Positions 1 to 12,200 of a DNA stretch of 64,000 bases are shown piece by piece. The DNA is taken from contig WACJ01000503.1 in assembly GCA_008973525.1 (NCBI GenBank), positions 868,001 through 932,000 of the forward strand, read 5' to 3'. Every line of letters starts with the position of its first letter. Within the stretch, counting starts at the first letter, position 1. This DNA comes from Stenopsyche tienmushanensis (taxonomy: Eukaryota > Arthropoda > Insecta > Trichoptera > Stenopsychidae). Below the pieces are notes generated by a model. That model ran no database searches. It worked only from the letters and a program-made list of their open reading frames with translations, and was not told where the DNA came from. Both the position numbers and the translations under genes were made by a program.

Positions 1-687
1 GCTTTCGATCTATAATCTTGTATGACGTATATTCTATGGATTGAAATAATTAAGAATCAGAGTGAGATTCTTGTATTTTTATTAACCCAATCTGCTCAGA
101 TCTATGATTCTGAGAACTATCTGCTAAGTTGGTGTGTGCAGATTTGTGATACTCATCACGTAATTATTTTACATGAAAAAATCATGTTAAACTGTATATT
201 TTGAGCCTCTCGTCATCTGATTTCATCATTTGATTTTCACGTATTTTGCTATTATGAATTTTTAAAACATCTTACAAATTCTTACATCTTACAAAATATC
301 TTACAAATTTAGTTTTAATACTTTGGCTTGTTAATACATTCCTTATTCCACATATGTACATCCACTTACACAGCGTCTTGCTCATATATTGGCGCAATCA
401 CTCTTTCTCAATACTTTTTATGCCATCTGATGGTTACATATGGGAAGCATATTAAGCTGTTAAATGTTTTTTCACATTCTTCCTTTTTACTTCTTTTATG
501 AGTGCCTTGTGTGATTAACTTTTTATTATCTGCATTTGTTCTAACCGTTGAAGCTTGAATTGTAGTGCAAGGGGTTAAGCTTGTACATATTGAAAAAAAA
601 TTGTTATTAAGTTGTCTATAATATAATTCTGTTGATATATTTTATGAATTTCATATTATATCATTTGTGTTATTAATTTGATTCCAG
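1..687. other. AT-rich sequence, no gene recognised
   Basis: No coding exon is supported here. At 565-578 there is a short sequence GTGCAAGGGGTTAA that closely resembles the TTAA-ending terminus of the piggyBac-like relic at 2273-2286, so it may be a stray transposon end. Confidence 0.4.
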
Positions 688-756
688 GAATACATTTACA
701 ACAAATCACAACAGGAATCTACCACTATAATTGCTCAACAGATTCTGAAATCCTAA
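688..756 (+). CDS. possible 3' terminal coding exon of a gene starting outside the window
   Basis: A polypyrimidine/AG acceptor (ATTCCAG ending at 687) opens directly into a short reading frame of 22 codons ending in TAA at 754-756. The peptide begins EYIYNKSQQEST and is polar and glutamine-rich, unlike the Phe/Ile/Lys/Asn noise of random AT-rich frames here. An AATAAA signal follows at 898-903, about 140 bases downstream, which suits a last exon with a short 3' UTR. No upstream partner exon is recognisable in 1-687 and the peptide matches no family I know. It could equally be chance. Confidence 0.25.
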   Translation, partial: EYIYNKSQQESTTIIAQQILKS

Positions 757-1299
757 TCCAGTGTCGCTGACCAATCAACATTAATGTAAAAATTATTATG
801 AAGTATTTCTTCAGGCAGTTTTATAACTCAATTCTGTTGTGAACCACAATATGTAAAATAGATTGTAAGCCTTCTTTTATTGAATTATCAATTCTTTAAT
901 AAATTATTTTTATTAATTCTTGTTTACTTATTTTATACTATTTGGTTAGTTTGGTTATCGAATATAATGTTTATTTGTAGGTAGTATCGAAATTGTAGCA
1001 AGCTGCCATTGAAAATCTCTGTATTATATCGAAGCATCCAATAATATAATTTTCTTTCGGATGAAATTCATGAGTTTTTTTGAGTTTTTAAAGTGTATGG
1101 TTTTTTATGACAGCTAAAAAATATTTTTTATTCGTGTACATAAAATATGTTTTACTTTAATTTAATCACTGGTCAACATAACGTCGCCATATCACCCAGA
1201 TATGGTTGATGAGTATTCTTCCGCAGTGCCTTGTTATCCATAAATGGGAGACATTTTTCTTCGCAAACTTAAATACGATGTAATTAAAACAAAATAAAT

Positions 1300-2286
1300 A
1301 ACATTATATTATGTAGCATAGTATTTGCTGAAACAGGTTAAACACATTTGAAATGATTTTAGGTAATTGGGACAATATGTTGATGTATTTTTTCTCACTT
1401 TTGACGTTCTTCTGATAACATAGAATGCAGTTCCTTCTAATAGGTTTATCACGCAGATTTTTATGAACTTTTAAATGGTGAAATGCCTTTTTTTGCTTTA
1501 TTAGTTTCATTATCAGCCCTAACATTTTTCGAGTATTACCATTTTCTACCTAGAAGTTCCCAGAATTTTCTTACTTTAAGTTTTTTGTGTTTTATATATT
1601 TTATAGTTTTGAAACCAAGTAAAGTATTATAATGATGAATATATATTTGGAAAAAAATCAATATTTAATTTTTTATAATTTTGTACAGAATGATAAACTT
1701 TGAAGCATTTCTCAATATGCATTGCAGGCTGATTTGCGCACTTTGTCAATAATAAGTAGTTTGACGACTTTTTTTCTTCTGAGATGCGATAAATTGTGTA
1801 ATACACATTTCCAACTCCCAAAAAAATAACTTTCTCCACCATTTCATTTACTTTCGCAGTAAACAATACTATCTACTGCATCTATATTTTTTGTATAATC
1901 TAAAACCATTTTAGACTTATTGCCTGATACATTTCCACCATGTAATATTTTGGGGGTAGATTGCTTTTCTGTATTGTGGTAGGTAACATAGCAGTGTAAC
2001 GATTCTCATGTCTTTCCACACGCACTTCTCGTGTTCTCTTCTGACATAAAAGTCGCTGACATTTTTTTTATATATCTTAGTAATTGTACCATGTTTTGAT
2101 ATGATTTTTTGTGTCACTTCAACAGAAAACTTCAGAGAAACATGCACTTTTCAAAAAGTTGTGCTGGAATAAGTTGATTCTTCATAATCACTAATAAACT
2201 TTGATGTCCCACCAGAGGGGACATCTGAGTGACATGCTAGAATTACGATGTCCCCTGAGAAGGGACAACGGAGTGCAAAGGGTTAA
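1300..2286 (-). mobile_element. piggyBac-like transposon relic
   Basis: On the minus strand, 1866-1627 reads ...KCANQPAMHIEKCFKVYH..., which fits the cysteine-rich C-terminal domain of piggyBac transposases (C-x2-C followed by CF-x2-YH). A second degenerate stretch at 1525-1304 contains RRNCILCYQ with similar spacing. The upstream end carries subterminal GTCCC/GGGAC hairpins (2208-2226 and 2249-2266) and terminates GTGCAAAGGGTTAA, so the target would be TTAA as in piggyBac. The catalytic core is missing and no clean opposite terminus is visible, so this is an internally deleted, decayed copy. Confidence 0.55.
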
Positions 2287-5200
2287 AATGTAAATTTATT
2301 GTGCTTCTTAAAAAAATAAAGGTACTTGGGTTAAATATTGTCGTCTTGAGTATAAAAATCTTCAAATAATGATCACTATTTGGATTTAAATAGTAGGAAG
2401 GATTTAAAAATATATATTTTGTTCAATTATATTTCATTTAAGCCTTAAAGAATAACTTCTGAGCTAGTTAAAATTTAAAAACCTCGTAAATAGTAGGAAA
2501 TATAATAATACTTTATAATCTAACAATAATTTTATAAGGTGTGGCAGTATTACGATACTTTGTATAAACACATGTGAAATATGATTATTTGTATTATACA
2601 TATGGAATTCAATGAAACATTTCTCTTAACAAATATTTTTTTTATATTTACATAATTCGATCACAACATATTCAAATAATTTAACAAAAAACATTTAATA
2701 CATATTCAAAAGATACGCAAGAAGAGTATTTAAATCCTGAAATGATTTTTTTCTAAAAAGCCTTGTGTAAAATAACAATATTTTGAATTATCACATTCAT
2801 TACAGCTTCCCACTAGTTAGCGCCTAATATAAAAAACAACATTAAGTATCCTCGAGTTCAGATTTGAACACACTTAAACTCTTCAATTGGGAATTAGTTT
2901 TTTGTAATACATTATACATTGATCACTACTTAAAAATGGATTTCAAAGCATTTATTTTTTAAAACACCTGTAGATTTGAGAATTCAAGATATTTGAGTCT
3001 GATAGCTAGAATATAGAACTGCCTAAAGGTAATATACGATAAATAATGAAGGAATTGATTTTATTTCATTATATAATAAAATTAGTAAATTTTTTGCATA
3101 TAACTTATATATACTGAACACAATTAAAGTTATTTATTGTTGATTTTATACTACACCAGGCCAAGTGGAGTATTACATTTCAAATATATTAAATTACCAT
3201 TATTTTTCAAAAATGCACGATTTATATATAGAGTGTTCTGTTACACTAATTTAACTGAAATTTGTAGTTGGATACTTGATACTTGGGGGTGAGTCAAAGT
3301 AGGCTCATGTTTACTTGCAAGTATATGATCTTATATCACATGAGTACGAGTGCTGGTATAAAACATGATCAGAAATGTAAAATAAAAAGCATATTGATGA
3401 GTACACTAGGCGTTGTTAAAATACATAATGTGCTTGTATGTAGTTTTTCAAGATTACATATTGTTTGAAATTTACTTCTGATAATTGATATAGGAATGTC
3501 ATCAAATAAGATATTTAATAGTGATTGAGGGAACAGCTTTTGCAATAATAAATATGATTACTTATTGAGATAATTTATTTCAAGTCAATGAAATCTAATA
3601 AATATAATAAAAGATGTTTTTATAAAATGGGTTTATATCTATTGTACTTTAAATTCATAGTTTTTATGTAAAATTGGAAATGTTTTAAAATCCATACAGA
3701 TCATATTTAGGACTTTGGTAGTTCTAATGATAGTAATATATTTTCAAAGAAGAATATTTAACATTGTATATTATAATTCTAATACAGTACAACCTTATAA
3801 TTGGCCACCAACAGATGTGTTGCTGATGTCGAAATGTATTGGTATCTTATAACTATTAAAGCTCTCTTCAGGATTGACTCCTACAAACCCAGCGTTGACT
3901 GGTAGTCTCATATGAACTTGTCTCATTGAAGTGATTCATTTCAAAAGGTTGCACCATAAACATAACTAAAAGGCGGTAGGAGTAAATATCTTGATGCAAC
4001 GATATATGAATTTAAAAGCTCTAATAGTAAAGCATTTCTATGAATAAGTTATTATCCGTTGTATGATAATACATAGTGCCGGAAACTGAAAAGTTAAAAA
4101 AAATAAACTTGATTTAATAGAATAACAAATTAATTACAAGTACAAAAATATAGGTCAAATTAATCAAACATTTCAAGAAGTTAATCTAGCTTATTTCGCT
4201 TTGTTTTCTATGATTATCATTTAAAAATTCTAGATCAAGTAAATGATTTATCATAATAGCTTTATATTAACATTCAGAGACCCGCTCCCATGGCACTACA
4301 AAATTATACATAATCAGACCCGCATGAATGTGGTTTGGCATATCTTTCAAGATCCCTCTATGTTTTTATAATTTAATGGAGTTTTATTTATGACCCTACT
4401 TGTTATTTTGTGAAGCTCACAATATTATAGTTAAAAATGCTCTTTTGTTCGTGGTTTTAACCCTTATTTTCTACACAAGTCAAAAAATCGAATAAAAGGT
4501 ATTAAATATTTTTCAAAAACTTATAATATTCTATTTGAGAATTAATAAAATAAATAACTATTTGTGTTGCTTCTTCAGGTAAAAATATAAATAAATCATT
4601 GTTTTTTTCAACTTGATATATTTATTGTGTTGATTTTTAAATACTATACTTTATAAAACTACTTATTTTACTAAATTAGCATCAATACAAAACAAGTTAT
4701 AAGATTTTTTGTAAAAGCTGGGCGGAATAGAAAATCGCCAGAAATGTGCGTTTCACGAATTCAGCAGGTCCCTGAGTGTTAACAAATGAAGGAAATAGTC
4801 ATAAAATAGCGTAATGTCATAAATACTCAAAGCAAAAAATTAATCAGGTATAATAAATCCACATTCACAAAGGGTGAGGGGATTGCCTGTATAAGAAATG
4901 TAAAAGAATAATCACAAGAAACCCACATTAGAAAAGAGTGAGCATGATTGTTTGTGATAGTGTAAAAAATTAAGTATAATATTTGAAATTACAGTAGATT
5001 ATTAATTTCTTATGACAAACAGTTCAAATACGAAGAAATGTTAAATATCATTGAATGTTACAGTATAGAAAAGAAGCAACAAAAATTGGCAGTTATGTAG
5101 ATGATATGTAGGTGATGAATAGAATGCAATGTGCGACAAAGATTTTTTAATGGAATAAAAACGATTTGTCTGTCTTACAGAAGTCACCGTTGAACAGATG

Positions 5201-5293
5201 ATGTTGGATGGATGGAGTGGGGATGGTAAACACATACATACATAAATTAAAAAAAATAAGAAGAAAATTACTTTGGAAATGTTGAAATGTTTG
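2287..5293. other. intergenic AT-rich DNA
   Basis: I see no supported gene, RNA or complete transposon. Downstream of the carrier gene a minus-strand ATTAAA (5151-5146) could serve as its poly(A) signal. Confidence 0.45.
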
Positions 5294-8200
5294 TTACCTC
5301 TCCTCTTTGTTTAAAAGTTTCCTTCTATTATATTCTTGGAAAAATGATTTGCCAAATTCAAATGAAGAAATCATTATGGCACATGCTGGTGCTACTTTTA
5401 TTATTCGAGGCGTTAAGCCCGTGAATAGTCCAGAGATTCCATTATTTCTATAAATATTCCTTATCATGTCAAACATACCTTTAGTTTTATTTTTTGATCC
5501 ATTGCCTAAAAATAGAATCACAAAATAAATGTCACATACATCTTATTAACAATTTTTTTTTCAATGTTTATTATCTCAACAGCTTATAAAAAAATATTTA
5601 TATAATAGGAGTAATCAAAAATAATTCTTACGTAAGCATTCCACACGTAGATACATGGGAAGAAAATATCTATTATTAAATTTATAATTCTTATCAGACA
5701 ACCAATAAAAAGTAGATTATACTCACTTGAATAAATTTCCTTTTCGCCCAATTCAATTTGTTGATGAGTTTTTACAACATCAAACGGCAGTGTTAACAAA
5801 GCAGCAATCTAAAATATTTTTAGATAGATAATTATTGTTTAAGAGCATATATTATATTATTTTTGATTTGAAGAACGACAATCTGAACAAACGTTGCAAC
5901 ATTATGATATACCCAGAGATCATGAATTTTCATATGTTAATAGAGCCTTTTAAATAGAATATCGGAAGTCTCTACCGTCCATCATGAAAGCTGTTTAAGC
6001 TTGGGCGGCAGGAACCAGATTGACTACTACTGATTTATATTATGTAACCTTTATATAAAGTTTCTTTAAGATATATTTTACTATAATAAATGTGCGGTAA
6101 ATTGTTTAACACAAAAAAGGTTAATTAATATTCTTACTGTACTTGTAGGTAGTTCCGTGGTTAAGGGATTTGACTCATAACTCAATCATCTTGGATTCAA
6201 ATCTAACAAGAGGTGTGGCTGGCGACCACAATTTTAAAAACATATATACACCATGAAAAACCATGTCAAAATGGTTGGCAATGGTCCCATAAAAGGGATT
6301 GCTAAAAGTCACCCCAAAAAAAAAAAAAAAATATATATATATAAAAGCAAACTTACAGTTCCAGATATAGCACCAGCAATAAAATTGAAACTATAGGTGT
6401 TTTTTCTTTGATCAGGATTTCCAAAATTACTTTTAATAGTTTCATAATTCATCCAATAAATTCCTTAAAATAAAATACACTTTATGTATTATAATTTAAT
6501 TAAAAATCATACTATGTATTAGCATACACATTTTTGCATAAACTTTGTATGTATGTAACTAATTTAAAATTTAAGCTTAGTATTGACTCTATTTATCATG
6601 AATAAACAAGTGATTATGGAGTGATAAAATACCTGAAAATGGAACATCCCTCATAATTGTAGAACCAAGACCTCGCCACAGGCCAAGAATTCCTTTTGTA
6701 TTAACTAGTTCAGCAATTGCTTTTTGTGTTTCTGAAAATAAATTTATAATTTTATGGAAAACTGATAAACGACAATAAAATATATCACAAATGAAAAAAT
6801 ACCTGAGAAGGTCATCTTTTGAGATTGCATTTTGGTTCTAATTAATTCTAATGGATTAAAAATGAGTACAGCCCCAGTTCTTGCAGCAGCGCCAGATATT
6901 AATGGAATCCACACGGGTTGGTCATCTTAATACAAAAAAATAAGCATTATGTTATTGTAAAAAAACATTGAAATTACTTTGAACAATAAGTTGACTTACT
7001 TTTTCCCGTTTTAGCAATATGAAACGCTTTAAATTTTAGCCGTAATTGTTCATATAAAACAAAATAAACCATTGTATTTGGGACGGCTAAAATTAAAGTT
7101 GGACTCAACCCTGACCAGAGTGAGGTGACTCCTTCAAGTCGGCTAATTTTAAGAATAGCATCCTATGAGACATTCATTAGTTAAAATTTAAATCAATCAA
7201 AGAGTAATATATAAAATGAATTGTATTAAAATATACTTACAAATGTTCCATTAAAAAAAACTTTCTTTTGTGAGCCCATTATTTCAGGACAGGGACAGAG
7301 ATGATCCATGAGCCCATTGCAATAGAGGTAACATTTATTTGAAAGCATTGCTTTTTGTTGCGTTTGTAATCTAATTTTTACAACATCTAAAGGTGTCACT
7401 GGAATTGAAAGAAATATATTTACTTTGATTTATGTAACTTTGAAATAAAACTTATGCACGGAGACTTGAATTATTTGTATTGTTAATCGGGATGATTTGT
7501 CTACAAACATACAGTGGAACCTCGATTATCCGGACTAATTGGGGATGAAAGTAGTTCAAATAACGAAAATCTGGATAATCGAAAATAATTATGTATGAAC
7601 CACATAAAAATACAATCTTCAACTTCTGTATTTCCTGTTTTTTTCATAACTTTTCGCCCTGATCGTCAAATTATATTATTTTGAACAATCCGGATAATCG
7701 AGGTTCTACAGTATATCAAAGTAAATACATTGTCAGATTCTTCATTCTATCAAAACTGATCTTGTACACACAGTTGTAGTTTAATTTATTCTACATTTAG
7801 TATACTTTAAACAAAAACAAATTGACCAAAATTTAAACATGATAAGCAAAAATATTTATTATCATTATATTGATAAATTGTGACACATATTTATGAAAGA
7901 TGATTATAAATAAAATATTTGTGATACTAACTGGACATTCATTAATTTATGACTGATCTACGTGATATTGTATCATTTTCTTTCGAAGACAATGTGATTT
8001 TTATTGACGAAGACCAAGCTCGACAAATAATTAAGTAAATAAATTGTAAATAGAAATGCATAAATATATTTGTGCATGATTAAACTGTTATTCAGAATGT
8101 GAATTATATTTTTGTCAATATCATTATTGTTCATATTTATTTTTATCTTAAATAAAGAGATCCTTGCAGATTATTCCACATTAACTTCTCAATGTTTAGG

Positions 8201-8822
8201 TTATAGTTTTACTAAATTATGTATAAATAGTCAATTGAAGTTGAGGAAAAATATAGACCTGCTTTTATGTTTGAAGCTTCATTAAGCCAAAAATATTGAT
8301 TAGCGAGAAAGTCATATAAATTATAAATTTAATAATGTCCTTATTTTTTGGATGCATCAAATTAGTGCTATATTAGGACCTGTAGTGCTATTAAATTGAT
8401 TTTGGAAATGTTCTGGTAAACATTCAGTGCAAATACTTTTTTCATTACACGTGTATGATAAATCTGCTTTTAAAATTATCAACTTAAATAAATATATCTA
8501 ATATTTAAATATTATAATATTCAACCCTATAAAAACATGCAAGACAAAGAGGAAAATTCCGATTTAGTTCTATATGCCATAATGAAATCTCGCACAGTTT
8601 AATTTGTCAGCATATAATGAACACAAATGCAATGTCGATTGAATTATTAACGATTTTTATGGTGGAAAATATAATAAAATTTCAAGGTTGTTTACACTTA
8701 CTAAGCAATGAGGTTAGAAGCGCCCCAGAACAAGCTGCAACCATTTGTTGATATGGTTTCACTAGGTAATAAGGATCGTTAGACACCATTGTAGTGTTGG
8801 ATCCTTCACTTGAGGTCACCAT
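5294..8822 (-). CDS. mitochondrial carrier, SLC25A39/SLC25A40 type (mitochondrial glutathione importer)
   Basis: Eight exons join in phase: 8822-8702, 7398-7241, 7162-7000, 6925-6803, 6731-6633, 6463-6357, 5808-5727, 5505-5294 (complement), giving 1065 nt and 354 aa, the usual length for this subfamily. The three carrier repeats show their signature helices: PLDVVKIRLQ (residues 43-52), PLELIRTKMQ (172-181) and PFDVVKTHQQ (265-274). The first matrix loop carries Cys63, Cys67, Cys75 and Cys77 (KCYLYC...CPC). In the SLC25A39 branch, cysteines in this loop are known to sense iron-sulfur status and set protein stability. Known family role: import of glutathione across the inner mitochondrial membrane; Drosophila relatives are Shawn and Tyler. 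All introns are GT-AG. The first ATG at 8822 fits the family's short N-terminus. A pogo-type MITE sits in intron 1 and a SINE in intron 6. SLC25A39 versus A40 cannot be decided by eye. Confidence 0.95.
6146..6345 (+). mobile_element. tRNA-derived SINE
   Basis: An A-box-like TGGTTAAGGGA (about 6158-6168) and a B-box-like GGATTCAAATC (6193-6203) are spaced as in a tRNA gene. They are followed by a non-tRNA body and a 16-base A-run with an AT tail (6316-6345). It lies in intron 6 of the carrier gene, opposite in orientation, and the A/T tail comes within about 15 bases of the exon 6 donor. No anticodon stem folds convincingly, so it is not a working tRNA. Confidence 0.5.
7510..7713. mobile_element. 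pogo/Tigger-type MITE in carrier intron 1
   Basis: Near-perfect terminal inverted repeats: the left end reads CAGTGGAACCTCGATTATCC (7512 on) and the right end, reversed, shares GAACCTCGATTATCCGGA. TA flanks both ends, as expected for Tc1/mariner-superfamily insertion. At about 200 bp with no coding content it is non-autonomous. The TIR is typical of pogo/Tigger elements. Confidence 0.8.
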
Positions 8823-9299
8823 TTTTATGTTATATGTTTAAGATTATTTGACATGTAAGTGCGCCTATAACAATACTACCGGTCGCTACAAACACCAACA
8901 ACACTAACACATATGAACTGCCTTGCGTCAATTCGGTCTTATCAATTTTTGGCCGTAATACAATTATTTAACGGCCATTATTTTTCAAAAAAAGTGACAG
9001 TTTGTCTATGAAATCAACGATAATTATAAATTTATGCCGTTTAAAAATGATCCATTTATAAAATAAATTTATTTTCTCAAGTACAATAAATTTAAGCTTT
9101 TTAGGTCTGGTGAATAAAATATCAATTTATATTTAAATATTATTTATCAATCATCATTAGTATAAAAATATCACAATGTATAAAATAATATTAATATGAG
9201 TTGTAGCATATACAATTTACAATTATGTTAAGCATTTACATATAAATAATACATAATTTATGTCAGTCATCCCATTTGTATTTGATATCGGATCGTTGC
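8823..9299 (-). promoter_or_regulatory. spacer: carrier upstream region and 3' flank of the secreted-protein gene
   Basis: Both flanking genes run on the minus strand, so this 477-base stretch should hold the 3' UTR of the secreted-protein gene and the promoter of the carrier. A minus-strand AATAAA at 9073-9068 is a candidate poly(A) signal for the former. I see no TATA box near 8822. Confidence 0.35.
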
Positions 9300-12200
9300 T
9301 CATCTTTTCTTAGAGAATAAATCGATGAACGACCCAATAATTCCTTCGTTGCTTCTTCTTGGATATTTGCTTCTTTGGCCTGGTATAAACGGTCGTGTGG
9401 GTCTTGGAGTGGGTACTGTACTCCAATTTGAAAGATCTTGTATTAACGGTACGATATTATTGCTTGGGCCTCCGACGACTGATCCTGGTTTCCAAGGAAC
9501 ATGCGCTGTTTCATCTTCTATATATTCATGCACAGGTTTTGTGGCATCATCTAAATCGGAAAAAACTGAATGATTACTTATTATAAAAGCTAAAAATATT
9601 GAAAAATAAACATACAATAAAATGACTATAGATGCGACATATTTTTTAGATTTAAATGTATGAAATGTTGAATGAAATCAAAAACGTGTGGAGTAAAATG
9701 AATGAGATTGGTTTAGTAATGGAATTTATCGAGCTGATTAATAGCGACGATGATGATATTCAATATGATCCGACGTTAATATTTGGTAGAAATTCATTTT
9801 TAACTAAAAAGAAACTAAAACGTTTTTTGTTGTTTTCATCTGTGATATAATTGAGAATGATGCATTTCGACTTTTTAGGATCATGGTCATTGTTAGACTA
9901 TATACTGATATTTCGAACATGTTCATAAAAAATCGAAACGCGTCACTTTCAATATAAAGCTGTGGAAAGCAACAAATTGTTTTAATTTCTTCATAATTAA
10001 GAATGATTGTGTACCATAAAATGGTGGTTTGGTTGGCTTTGGTGGTTTATAACCACCCTGTGAGCCAAACCATCCCCAGAACCATCCGTTGTTAGGATTC
10101 GACTGTGGTGGTGGTGCTGGAGGTCGCGGTGGTCTTGAAGGCCAATGGTCTTCTGTTATGATACTAGGGAACCAATTCCAGAGACCACTGGATTGTTGCG
10201 GGCGTTGTGATTGCCCTGGTTTCTTTGGTGGTTGGGTATCTGTAATGCAACGATTTAATTGTATTCAATGCACATACATTAAGATTGGCTTTAAAATGAT
10301 TTGTGTAATCATCGCAACGCATTAACATATATTTGAATGCAGAAAAACATTGCGAAATGTGATTAGTAATTTTAAATACTGTTTGTTCTATATTTGTAAA
10401 GAGAATTGAAGTACAAAGCATCGATGTGGGCTCATTGGGCAACGGAATTTATTTGTGATTTGGTAAAAATAGAAGTGTAACGTATGCACATACATGAATG
10501 TTTAATTTTCAATAAGTGTATTGTCAAGAGACATGTCGTAAATTGAAATGGTCTTAGGAATTTGAAGACTCATTACAGCCTAAATATCATTATTATGTTG
10601 ATTATGTTCGTCATCATATGTCACAAGCGGGTCCTCTTTGATGTCTATTTTAGGATAGTGATCAAATTTGTAACGTTTGAGTCCGAGCATAAATTATTGG
10701 GTATTGTGGATGGCTATTTGGGTTCTTGTTATAATGGTTTAGGTTCAAATTTAGATTTGAAGGATCGATAATATTTATATTGAAAAGAGATTTACCGATT
10801 CTAAAAAATACAGAAACTTTTTGTGTCTGAATTCCAGTGATTCAGTAAGAACATTTTTACACGTTGAGCTTGGAGACAAACAAAGACGGATAGTGAGAGA
10901 AACAGAGACGAAGAGAATATATTGCAGGTTTTGAATGTGAGACAGAGACGAAGAGAGTATCTTGCGTACATCGTACGTTTGTATAGATCGTTAACCCAAA
11001 TTTATCGACTAAAACCACAGTTGAGCCAAATTAAATATTATTCTTTGGACGCGTCGACGCGCATTTTATTTGTATGTCAAGGGGTTAACGTATTATTTGA
11101 TATATAAATCATTGGTCTGGATAAGGTATACCTCTGGGATTCATATTAATTCTCATTGAAGATTAATCTTTGAAATGCTTACAATCTGCTATTTTTGTGG
11201 ACAACATTCGCGAATTAGATACTTACTGCAGTTTAAAATACGATCTGAGCAAGTCTTCGCCTTTATATGGCCATTCGCTGCTTTAAATTACTAGCGGAAT
11301 TTAAGCAAACAATTTATTGCGAATAGAACTGACTAATACTTTCAGATAAATGAATAACTTGCTTCGGCTTCTGTTAATGCTTCCTACGTTTTATATAAAA
11401 TTTTTGGCACTATTAAAGAGAATTGATTACAAAAATTGTTTATCTTGGCTGGTGGATCTTTCATATTCACATTTTTGGAGACCTTTAAAGTGCTATAAAA
11501 GTTCAATTAATTTAATTGGAGCTTACCATTTTCTTCGCTTGTTACAGGATCATAATCCGTCCCTTGTTGATTGTCACCATCGATAATAGTAAGATTAGGA
11601 TCATCGTTGGGATTTGGAGGATCACAATTTGGTTGTTGGTCAACTGGTGATCCTAATGGTTCGGAAGTAGGTCTTGACCCAAAGAAGTATCCCAATGTCC
11701 GCCACTCTGCCTTTTCATATGGAGCAATTTTGTTCGTCGGACATGGACCAACTCTAATGGCACTACATTTGGAAAGAAATAGACAGCATAATATCTGAAA
11801 TAACCGGAAAAAACATATGGATGTAATATTATTTTAACGACAAATGATTTTAAAGCTTTTTCACAAAATTTAAGTACAGTGACATGAGTGTTATTACTCA
11901 AATTGTCGTTTTTATGAAAGCACATTTCAAAAGGCAAGCAAAGTAGCGCCTATTATAGTCAATAATAATTAGGAGAGATTTTCTAGCATTTGAAGAATGT
12001 AGTAAATCAATCAAATGATTTTAAAAGATTTACTGCCTTTGACAATTAACACGTTAAGTTAAATAAATAGAGAAAATGTGTCTTACTTAACAAATAGCGA
12101 TATAGTGGGTGGTGACCACGACCCGTTTGCAAAATGCTTTTTAGGCATAAAATGAAATCAATGACCTTCTCTTAAAACATCAAATTATTCAAATATACAG

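Noticed and set aside
9325..9573. 82-codon plus-strand frame
   Set aside because: Antisense shadow of exon 4 of the secreted-protein gene.
12058..12150. Alternative first exon MPKKHFANGSWSPPTISLFV for the secreted-protein gene
   Set aside because: Its donor is in phase 2 and does not fit exon 2, which needs phase 0; the exon at 13442-13419 fits and completes a signal peptide.
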